Positions 1-4,875 of a DNA stretch of 7,234 bases are shown here, one piece after another; the stretch's first letter is position 1, and each line of letters begins with the position of its first letter. Source of the DNA: Paracoccaceae bacterium (lineage in GTDB: Bacteria > Pseudomonadota > Alphaproteobacteria > Rhodobacterales > Rhodobacteraceae); contig SLQN01000193.1 in assembly GCA_007131465.1 (NCBI GenBank), positions 1 through 7,234 of the forward strand, read 5' to 3'. The position numbers were made by a program, and so were the translations under genes. The notes beneath the pieces were generated by a model. It was not told where the DNA came from. It saw only the letters and a program-made list of their open reading frames with translations, and searched no databases.

Positions 1-1375
1 CGGCAGCGCCTATGCGCTGGATCTGGCGCTGACCGGGCCTGCCGGGGCGGCAGCGCGTGTATCTGGCAGCATTTCAGAGGCCTTGCAGGCCGATCTGCGC
101 GTGCAGGGCAGCACCGATCTGGCGTTGATCAACCCGCGGATCGAGCCGCGTTCGATCCAGGGACCGGCGCAGTTCGACCTGACGCTGAACGGGCCGCTGG
201 CGCTGTCCTCGCTGAACGGGCGAGCGGACTTTTCGGGGGTTACAGTGGTCGTGCCTGCGCAAAATATCCGCCTGACCGATGTCACGGCGCAAGCGCAGAT
301 CACAGGCGGGAACATCCGGGTGGACATGCGCGGCCAGTCGGCCAGTGGCGGCAGCATCGGGCTGGATGGCGAGATCGCGCTTGCGCCCGCTGTCACCGGC
401 AATCTGCGCGCGACGCTGTCACAACTGACCATCATCGACCCGCAGCTGTTCGAGACCGAAGTGTCGGGGCAGGTGGCCATCACCGGCGTTCTGACCCGTG
501 GACCCACGATTGCGGGTGACCTGACGCTGGAGCGGACGGAACTGCGTATCCCGCGTGTCGGGCTGGCGCGGCGCGGCTATATCCCGCCGAATATCCGCCA
601 TAGGGGCGACAGCGGTGCCGCGCAGACCACGCGCAGCCGCGCCGGTATCCGGACCGGGCAGACCCATGGCCGGGTGCAGTTTCCCTCGACGCTGGATATC
701 GGCATCGACGCGCCCAACCGCATCTTCATTCGCGGGCGGGGGCTGGATGCCGAACTGGGCGGGTCGCTACGGCTGTCCGGGACCACGGCGGATGTCATTC
801 CCATCGGGCAATTCGGGCTGATCCGGGGGCGGCTGGACCTGCTGGGCAATCGCTTCACCCTGAACGAGGGTTTTGCCAGCCTTCAGGGGGATTTCGTGCC
901 TTTCGTGCGGCTGGTCGCCTCGACTGATCGGGATGGCGTGACGGCGCAGATCATTCTGGAAGGGCGGGCCGATGCGCCCGAGATCCGGTTTGAATCGATC
1001 CCGCCGCTGCCCGAGGAAGAAGTCGTGTCGCTTCTGCTGTTCGGGCGCGGGTTTGAAACGCTTTCGCTGTTTCAGGCCGCGCAGCTTGCGTCATCGCTGG
1101 CCACATTGACGGGCCGCAGCGAAGGACTGATGGAGAGGCTGCGGCGCAATATCGGGCTGGACGATCTGGATGTGCGCACGGATGAGGACGGCGAAACCTC
1201 GATCCGGCTGGGCCGGTACCTGACCGAGCAGATATATACCGATGTCGAGGTCAGCCCCGAGGGCAAGAGCGAGGTGTCGATCAATATCGACTTGTCGCCC
1301 TCGTTGACCGCGCGGGGCCGGGTGGACAATCAAGGTCGCGCGAGTGTCGGCCTGTTTTTCGAGCGCGATTACTGA
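1..1375 (+). CDS. tamB: TamB, translocation and assembly module inner-membrane protein, C-terminal part (5' end outside window)
   Basis: The reading frame is open from base 2 and gives 457 residues; the true start lies upstream of the window, and the internal TTG at 83 is not a credible start. TamB spans the periplasm as a long beta-taco/beta-helical groove anchored in the inner membrane and works with TamA in outer-membrane protein and lipid transport. The fragment shows runs of alternating hydrophobic beta-strand repeats (LDGEIAL, GDLTLERTELRIP). These are followed by the conserved C-terminal TamB (DUF490) domain: IPIGQFGLIRGRLDLLGNRF, then APEIRFESIPPLPEEEVVSL, LLFGRG, QAAQLASSLATLTG, GLDDLDVRTDEDG, and an aromatic C-terminus GLFFERDY that fits its outer-membrane-facing end. 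Full TamB proteins exceed 1,000 residues, so most of the protein is missing here. It is probably the upstream gene of an operon with the SDR gene, which starts 12 bases after its stop. Identification is near certain from the C-terminal domain. Confidence 0.95.
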   Translation, partial: GSAYALDLALTGPAGAAARVSGSISEALQADLRVQGSTDLALINPRIEPRSIQGPAQFDLTLNGPLALSSLNGRADFSGVTVVVPAQNIRLTDVTAQAQITGGNIRVDMRGQSASGGSIGLDGEIALAPAVTGNLRATLSQLTIIDPQLFETEVSGQVAITGVLTRGPTIAGDLTLERTELRIPRVGLARRGYIPPNIRHRGDSGAAQTTRSRAGIRTGQTHGRVQFPSTLDIGIDAPNRIFIRGRGLDAELGGSLRLSGTTADVIPIGQFGLIRGRLDLLGNRFTLNEGFASLQGDFVPFVRLVASTDRDGVTAQIILEGRADAPEIRFESIPPLPEEEVVSLLLFGRGFETLSLFQAAQLASSLATLTGRSEGLMERLRRNIGLDDLDVRTDEDGETSIRLGRYLTEQIYTDVEVSPEGKSEVSINIDLSPSLTARGRVDNQGRASVGLFFERDY

Positions 1376-1380
1376 GGAGG
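1375..1380 (+). promoter_or_regulatory. Strong Shine-Dalgarno for the SDR gene
   Basis: AGGAGG starts on the last base of the tamB TGA codon and lies 7 bases before the ATG at 1388. It is a near-perfect anti-16S match, it fixes the SDR start, and it suggests translation tightly linked to the end of tamB. Confidence 0.85.
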
Positions 1381-1387
1381 GACCGGA

Positions 1388-2149
1388 ATGGGGTTTGACA
1401 CTGGCAGTCTTGCGGGCAAGGTCGTGCTGATCACGGGTGCAAGCCGCGGGATCGGGGCCGAGGCTGCACACGCCTTCGCCCGCGCGGGCGCGAAACTGGG
1501 CATCGCTGCGCGCAGCACCGATGCGCTGGATGCTCTGGCGCAGGAAACCGGTGCGCGGGCCATCGCCTGCGATGTGGCCGAGTATGCCGCGGTCGCGGCG
1601 GCTGTCGCGCAGATGCAGACCGAATTCGGGCGGCTGGATGTTCTGATCAACAATGCAGGCGTGATTGACCCCATCGCGCCGCTGGCAGAGGTGGACCCGG
1701 CAGAGTTCGGCATGCTGATCGACATCAACCTCAAGGGGGTTTTGCACGGGTTGCGCGCGGCACTGCCGGTGATGCAGGCGCAGAGGGCGGGCACAATCAT
1801 CACAGTCGGGTCCGGTGCGGCGCATAATCCGCTGGAAGGCTGGGGGGCGTATTGCAGCTCCAAGGCGGGCGCCTGGATGCTGACCCGTGTGGCTGATATC
1901 GAGGCCCGCGGGCGCGGTGTGCGGGTCATGAGCCTGTCGCCCGGCACTGTTGCCACCAACATGCAGCGCACGATCCGCGCCAGCGGTCTGAATGCGGTCA
2001 GCAGGCTGGACTGGTCTGCGCATGTGCCGCCCGAATGGCCCGCGCAGGCGTTGTTGTGGATGTGCACCCCGGATGCGGATGACTACATCGGGCGCGAGGT
2101 GTCCCTGCGCGATGAAGGGGTGCGTCGGCGGATGGGGCTTGGCGCATGA
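1388..2149 (+). CDS. Short-chain dehydrogenase/reductase (classical SDR, NAD(P)-dependent)
   Basis: This 253-aa protein has the normal length of a classical SDR and an intact active site. The cofactor motif TGASRGIG is at residues 16-23, the adenine-binding Asp in CDV at 62, NNAG at 88-91, and the catalytic triad is Ser142, Tyr155 and Lys159 (YCSSK). The PG motif SPGTVATNM follows at about 184-192. Arg42 at the end of the second beta-strand (AARS) favours NADP(H) over NAD(H). It should be a cytosolic oxidoreductase of an alcohol/carbonyl substrate. The MQRTIRASG region after the PG motif loosely recalls benzil reductase/sepiapterin reductase-like SDRs, but the substrate cannot be read from the sequence. 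The start is set by the AGGAGG at 1375-1380. The stop overlaps the next gene as ATGA, implying translational coupling with the crotonase-fold protein and possibly a shared pathway. Confidence 0.92.
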   Translation: MGFDTGSLAGKVVLITGASRGIGAEAAHAFARAGAKLGIAARSTDALDALAQETGARAIACDVAEYAAVAAAVAQMQTEFGRLDVLINNAGVIDPIAPLAEVDPAEFGMLIDINLKGVLHGLRAALPVMQAQRAGTIITVGSGAAHNPLEGWGAYCSSKAGAWMLTRVADIEARGRGVRVMSLSPGTVATNMQRTIRASGLNAVSRLDWSAHVPPEWPAQALLWMCTPDADDYIGREVSLRDEGVRRRMGLGA

Positions 2150-2808
2150 TAGAGGTCGCAGAGGCGGGCGACATCTGGACAGTGACGCTCAACCGGTCTG
2201 AGAAGGCCAATTCCCTGACCGCTGCGATGCTGGACGCGCTGTGCGAGGCCGTCGATCACGCCACACGCGCCGAAGCACGCGCACTGATCGTGACAGGCGC
2301 GGGCCGCGTGTTCAGCGCCGGGGCCGATCTGGACGAGGCCCGCGCCGGGCTGGCGACGTCGCCCTTGTGGGAAGACCTGTCGGGGCGGCTTGCGGCGGCC
2401 CCATATCTGACAATCGCCGCGCTGAACGGCACGCTGGCGGGCGGTGCCTTCGGCATGGCGCTGGCCTGCGACCTGCGGTTATGCGTGCCGCAGGCGCAGT
2501 TTTTCTATCCGGTGATGAAACTGGGCTTTCTGCCGCAACCGTCAGACCCGGCGCGGTTGGCCGCGCTGGTCGGGCGTTCGCGGGCGAGCATGATCCTGCT
2601 GGCCGGGGCGCGGATAGGCGCCCCGGAGGCCTGCGACTGGGGGTTGGTGGACCAAATCGCGCCGCCGGATGGCCTGATGGACGCGGCGCGGGCGCTGTGC
2701 CTTGATGCAGCATCCGCCAGCCCGGCGCATATTGCCGCAATCAAGGGGCTATTCGGGCAAAGGCCTTGCGCCCCGCGTTCCAGTGGCCAGACAATCGGGC
2801 ATGAGTGA
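2146..2808 (+). CDS. Crotonase-fold enoyl-CoA hydratase/isomerase family protein, catalytic glutamates absent
   Basis: The 220-residue product matches the crotonase superfamily: TVTLNRSEKANSLT at 12-25, the first oxyanion-hole segment FSAGADL at 56-62, the second GTLAGGAFGMALACDLRL at 95-112, then AQFFYPVMKLGFLPQPSD at 117-134 and GAPEACDWGLVDQ at 158-170. Aligning GGAFGMA with GGGCELA of rat mitochondrial hydratase puts Gly103 where the catalytic Glu144 should be. Exactly 20 residues on, Val123 replaces Glu164. Both oxyanion-hole segments remain, so acyl-CoA binding is plausible, but ordinary hydratase activity is not expected; an isomerase, thioesterase-like, hydrolase or non-catalytic role is possible. 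The protein is about 30-40 residues shorter than usual and lacks a recognisable C-terminal trimerisation helix region. It starts by ATGA overlap with the SDR gene, with only a weak ribosome binding site of its own, and its stop overlaps the next start by 8 bases. Confidence 0.88.
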   Translation: MIEVAEAGDIWTVTLNRSEKANSLTAAMLDALCEAVDHATRAEARALIVTGAGRVFSAGADLDEARAGLATSPLWEDLSGRLAAAPYLTIAALNGTLAGGAFGMALACDLRLCVPQAQFFYPVMKLGFLPQPSDPARLAALVGRSRASMILLAGARIGAPEACDWGLVDQIAPPDGLMDAARALCLDAASASPAHIAAIKGLFGQRPCAPRSSGQTIGHE

Positions 2809-3154
2809 TCTGCTGCGCAAATCGGTGTTCTTTCTTTCGTTGCTGGCCGTGGCGCTTTTCAGCGTGACGCAGGCGCAGGCACGTCATGCGGCCCATGCTG
2901 CACAGACCATGGTTATCTGCACCGGCGATGGCTTTGCGCGGATCACGGTGGATGCCGACGGCAACCCGGTTGAGCCGATCCTGCCTTGCCCCGATTGCGT
3001 GCTGGGCGTTGCCGCGCATCTCGCAGGTGGCGGCGAAATGTCCCCCGCGCCGCTTTCGGCCAGTATTCTGCGTCTCGCGGCGCGCCGTGCCCTGGTGGCC
3101 GGGTCTTGTGCCGGGGTCTGGCATGACAGCCGTGCCCCGCCCGCCCTTGTCTGA
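2801..3154 (+). CDS. Small exported Cys/His protein, CutF/DUF2946-like putative copper sensor
   Basis: This 117-aa protein has a clear Sec signal peptide: MSDLLRK, a hydrophobic core FFLSLLAVALFSV, and a likely AQA cleavage at residue 27. The mature part has candidate copper ligands: His29 and His32, Met37, Cys40 in MVICTGDGF, a CxxC in PCPDC (Cys63, Cys66), His73, Met80 and Cys103. It ends in RAPPALV, with Pro113-Pro114 four residues from the C-terminus. The layout (exported, Cys pair, proline-containing tail, RNA stem-loop at the stop, copper chaperone next) is that of CutF-like DUF2946 proteins, which in R. capsulatus control translation of downstream copper genes. I infer this from architecture and family resemblance; no alignment was run. 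The ATG at 2801 is chosen because the signal peptide begins there; an upstream in-frame extension adds implausible sequence. No good Shine-Dalgarno is visible, and the start lies inside the crotonase stop region, suggesting coupling by reinitiation. A general-purpose small periplasmic copper-binding protein is the alternative. Confidence 0.8.
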   Translation: MSDLLRKSVFFLSLLAVALFSVTQAQARHAAHAAQTMVICTGDGFARITVDADGNPVEPILPCPDCVLGVAAHLAGGGEMSPAPLSASILRLAARRALVAGSCAGVWHDSRAPPALV

Positions 3155-3185
3155 GATGAGCCCGACCCTTCCAGACAAGACAAGG
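3145..3185 (+). promoter_or_regulatory. Two-register RNA hairpin at the small-protein/PCu(A)C junction, possible copper-responsive translational switch
   Basis: The last codons and stop of the small exported gene can form two mutually exclusive perfect 8-bp stems. In register A, CTTGTCTG (3146-3153) pairs with CAGACAAG (3172-3179) and leaves the downstream Shine-Dalgarno free. In register B, CCTTGTCT (3145-3152) pairs with AGACAAGG (3178-3185) and buries the GG of the AAGGA (3182-3186) that serves the chaperone ATG at 3197. Both arise because the 3' arm is a tandem repeat, AGACAAGACAAGG at 3173-3185. A ribosome paused on the Pro-Pro codons (3137-3142) or at the stop (3152-3154) would cover the shared 5' arm and open both stems. 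The pairing is read directly from sequence; the regulatory role is inferred. Confidence 0.6.
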
Positions 3186-3186
3186 A
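3182..3186 (+). promoter_or_regulatory. Shine-Dalgarno of the PCu(A)C gene
   Basis: AAGGA lies 10 bases before the ATG at 3197, slightly farther than ideal. Its two G residues fall within the 3' arm of hairpin register B, so its accessibility depends on which stem forms. Confidence 0.65.
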
Positions 3187-3196
3187 AATACCCGAA

Positions 3197-3685
3197 ATGA
3201 AAACTTTAGTCCTGCCGGCCTGTGTGGCGGCGAGTTTCGCGCTGAATGCGCATTCCGCGCTGGCCTGTGACGGCCTTGATGTCGTCGACCCCTATGCACG
3301 CGCCTCGACCATGATGTCGCAATCGGGCGCGGCCTTCATGACGCTTGCCAATCATGGCCATGCCGATTGCCGCCTTGTCGGCGCGCGATCCGATGCAGCC
3401 GCGCGGGTGGAATTGCACACCCATATCGAGGATGATGCCGGGGTCATGCGCATGTTGGAGGTGGAGGACGGCTTTGCCATCCCGGCCGGGGGCGCGCATG
3501 AACTGGCGCGCGGGGGCGACCACCTGATGTTTCTGGGCCTGACCCGTGGGTTGGCACAGGGCGATGAGGTCGTCGTGACATTGCTGTTCGAAGACGGGGC
3601 CGAGGCGGAGGTTGTCATCCCCGTGGATCTGGAGCGCATGCCGGATCACGGGCATGGCCACGGCCACGGCCATTCGCATGACTGA
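3197..3685 (+). CDS. Periplasmic copper chaperone, PCu(A)C family, with His-rich C-terminal tail
   Basis: PCu(A)C proteins bind Cu(I) in the periplasm and help deliver it to cytochrome oxidase CuA/CuB sites, often with Sco proteins. The 162-aa product has a Sec signal peptide (MKTLVLPACVAASFALNAHS, probable cleavage after ALA at residue 23). It then has the family core: DPYARASTMMSQSGAAFMTL at 31-50, VELHTHIEDDAGVMRM at 71-86, IPAGGAHEL at 95-103 and GGDHLMFLGL at 106-115. The copper site H(M)X10MX21HXM is represented by His74 (or His76), Met86, His109 and Met111. Cys24 and Cys58 are additional and might form a disulfide; the sequence before Cys24 is a poor lipobox, so a lipoprotein is less likely. 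The C-terminus DHGHGHGHGHSHD (150-162) is a further potential Cu/Zn-binding extension. It lies 42 bases after the CutF-like gene, with the two-register hairpin between, and is probably its regulatory target. Identification is firm. Confidence 0.95.
   Translation: MKTLVLPACVAASFALNAHSALACDGLDVVDPYARASTMMSQSGAAFMTLANHGHADCRLVGARSDAAARVELHTHIEDDAGVMRMLEVEDGFAIPAGGAHELARGGDHLMFLGLTRGLAQGDEVVVTLLFEDGAEAEVVIPVDLERMPDHGHGHGHGHSHD
3646..3682 (+). repeat. His-Gly codon repeat encoding the chaperone tail
   Basis: Successive six-base units of the form GGN-CAY (GGGCAT, GGCCAC, GGCCAC, GGCCAT) encode a His-Gly run ending in HSHD. It is a low-complexity in-frame repeat that could vary in length between strains by slippage; its role would be as a metal-binding extension. 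Confidence 0.6.
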
Positions 3686-3691
3686 GGGAAA

Positions 3692-3711
3692 GGGGCCGCG
3701 CAGGCGGCCCC
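3692..3711 (+). terminator. GC-rich hairpin after the PCu(A)C gene, candidate terminator or attenuator
   Basis: GGGGCCGC (3692-3699) and GCGGCCCC (3704-3711) form a perfect 8-bp stem with a GCAG tetraloop. It lies 6 bases after the PCu(A)C stop and 7 bases before the phosphatase ATG. Only a weak GTT follows rather than a U-tract, so efficient intrinsic termination is uncertain. It may instead reduce readthrough, protect the 3' end of the copper transcript, or limit translation of the next gene. Confidence 0.45.
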
Positions 3712-3718
3712 GTTCACC

Positions 3719-4222
3719 ATGACCCAGCCCTCTGGCCCTCCGCGCATCCTGTTCGTCTGTCTTGGCAATATCTGCCGCTCGCCCAGCGCGCATGGGGTGT
3801 TTCGCGCCAAGGCGCAGGCCGCAGGGCTGGAGGTGGTGACCGATTGTGCCGGAACCGGCGACTGGCATATCGGCCAGCCCCCGGATGCGCGTGCTATGCG
3901 CGCGGCCCGCGCGCGCGGCTATGACCTGTCGGACCTGCGCGCGCGCCAGTTCAGGCCCGAGGATTTCACGAAGTTCGACCTGATCCTTGCGATGGATCGC
4001 AGAAACCTGCGCACCATCGAGACGCAGCGCCCGGATGGCAGCCCTACCCCTGTGCGCCTGTTCCGCGCTCTGGCCGAGCCGTCGGAAACGGAGATCCCGG
4101 ATCCTTATATGACAGGGGTATTCGACGACGTCCTGACGCTGATCGAAGCCTGCGCCGAGGCGCTGATCGAAGACATCATCGACGGCGCATCTGATCGCAG
4201 CGCAGAAAAGCACCGAGGCTGA
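3719..4222 (+). CDS. Low-molecular-weight protein-tyrosine phosphatase
   Basis: This 167-aa cytosolic phosphatase has the full LMW-PTP signature. The P-loop VCLGNICRS carries nucleophile Cys14 and phosphate-binding Arg20 (CX5R) with Ser21. GTGDWHIG at 45-52 is the substrate-specificity region with Trp49, and the general acid Asp128 sits in EIPDPY (125-130). Length is normal for the family. It should hydrolyse phosphotyrosine or small aryl phosphates; bacterial relatives regulate exopolysaccharide kinases or are housekeeping, and no kinase or polysaccharide gene is in view to tell which. Arsenate reductases share the fold, but the DPY acid loop and lack of the extra Cys pair favour phosphatase. 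The ATG at 3719 is the only good start ahead of the P-loop, but no Shine-Dalgarno precedes it. A stable hairpin ends 7 bases upstream. It converges with the minus-strand gene ending at 4260. Confidence 0.93.
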   Translation: MTQPSGPPRILFVCLGNICRSPSAHGVFRAKAQAAGLEVVTDCAGTGDWHIGQPPDARAMRAARARGYDLSDLRARQFRPEDFTKFDLILAMDRRNLRTIETQRPDGSPTPVRLFRALAEPSETEIPDPYMTGVFDDVLTLIEACAEALIEDIIDGASDRSAEKHRG

Positions 4223-4259
4223 CGACAGAGCCCCAGTCTTGATGCTATGTTGACGCCAC

Positions 4260-4577
4260 TCAGCGCCCGGCGCAGCTTCGTTCCGCCGCATCCCCGAAGG
4301 CGCGATAGCGCGTCCAGAAGGCATTGTCGGCCGCACTGCGCGACATCCGAACATCCTGCGCCAGTTGCGGGTCGCGGAAGAACGCGGCGGCACGCCGCTG
4401 TTCGGCGCGGGTCAGGGTCTGGCTTGCGACCGAATCGATACACCGGCACATGGCGCGCGTCGCCTGCGCGCGATCCAGGCGCAGGCAGGCACCTTCGATC
4501 GGCCCGGCGCTGGCGCTGACCGGCACAAGTGGCATCACCAACACAGCCAGTGTTGCAGCGAGTATGATCTGTTTCAT
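4260..4577 (-). CDS. Small exported Cys-containing protein of unknown function
   Basis: The 105-aa product has a clear signal peptide (MKQIILAATLAVLVMPLVPV, likely cleavage after SASA at residue 24). A mature domain of about 80 residues follows, with Cys31, Cys44, Cys46 (CRC) and Cys102 and the pattern CRCIDSVASQTL, AEQRRAAAFFRDPQLAQDVR, FWTRYRAFGDAAERSC. I recall similar short exported proteins in many Rhodobacterales, some labelled 'arginine transporter' in databases; nothing in this sequence supports a transporter, since it has no membrane helix beyond the signal peptide. Even cysteine number suggests disulfides in the periplasm. A GAGAGG motif (4583-4588, minus strand) 5 bases before the ATG supports the start. 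It stands about 300 bases downstream of the PPTase homologue and probably has its own promoter in that gap. Function unknown. Confidence 0.82.
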   Translation of the reverse strand: MKQIILAATLAVLVMPLVPVSASAGPIEGACLRLDRAQATRAMCRCIDSVASQTLTRAEQRRAAAFFRDPQLAQDVRMSRSAADNAFWTRYRAFGDAAERSCAGR

Positions 4578-4875
4578 GAAGCCCTCTCGAGGTTGCTTTG
4601 TCCTGTAAAACCGGTCGCAGCCTTGTCACCGCCGAGGTTCGCCCCCGATCTGTCCTGCTGGCCAGCATCTCTGCCTTGTGGAAGATAATCTGAAAAGATT
4701 ACCAGATTGCGTGGCCTTCTGCCCATGTTTTTCTGGTTGCGCGGGCGTTTTGTCTCAGCCCGCCCACAGCGCGGCGCAGGTCTTGCGGGTGCGCGTCGTC
4801 CCGCCACAAGCCCTAGACGGGCTGATCTGACGGAATTCGCAGCAGGTGGCGGCACTGTTCCCGGAACTGACCGAA
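4578..4875. other. Intergenic gap between the PPTase homologue and the small exported gene
   Basis: These 298 bases hold no convincing gene: ORFs on either strand lack family resemblance and ribosome binding sites. The section from about 4675 to 4740 is markedly AT-richer than its surroundings and probably holds the promoter of the gene starting at 4577, although no clear -35/-10 pair could be assigned. Dyads seen: TAATCT/AGATTA at 4686-4701, GCGGGC/GCCCGC at 4741-4746 and 4758-4763, AGCCC/GGGCT at 4809-4823, and an 11-base palindrome GTTCCCGGAAC at 4857-4867. Two of these could be weak terminators for the PPTase transcript, but none has a U-run. Confidence 0.5.
4686..4701. promoter_or_regulatory. 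AT-rich dyad, possible operator
   Basis: TAATCT, GAAA, AGATTA is a perfect 6-bp inverted repeat with a 4-base spacer, standing out in an otherwise GC-rich gap. It lies about 108 bases upstream of the minus-strand ATG at 4577. It could be a regulator binding site or a small RNA hairpin with a GNRA loop on the plus strand. Role unproven. Confidence 0.35.

Noticed and set aside
1091..2023. 310-codon minus-strand open frame opposite tamB and the SDR gene
   Set aside because: Antisense to clear genes, no recognisable motifs; a shadow of third-position GC bias.
2702..2732. TTGATG and GCATAT as a promoter for the copper genes inside the crotonase gene
   Set aside because: The spacer is about 19 bases and both elements match consensus poorly; not better than chance.
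3206..4393. Long 395-codon open frame on the minus strand opposite the PCu(A)C and phosphatase genes
   Set aside because: It lies antisense to two firmly identified genes, has Arg/Ala/Gly-rich translation with no family features and no ribosome binding site; it is a by-product of GC-rich codon use.
4741..4763. GCGGGC/GCCCGC inverted repeat as a terminator of the PPTase transcript
   Set aside because: Only 6 bp with an 11-base loop and no U-run on either strand; about 110 bases from the stop. Listed only within the gap description.
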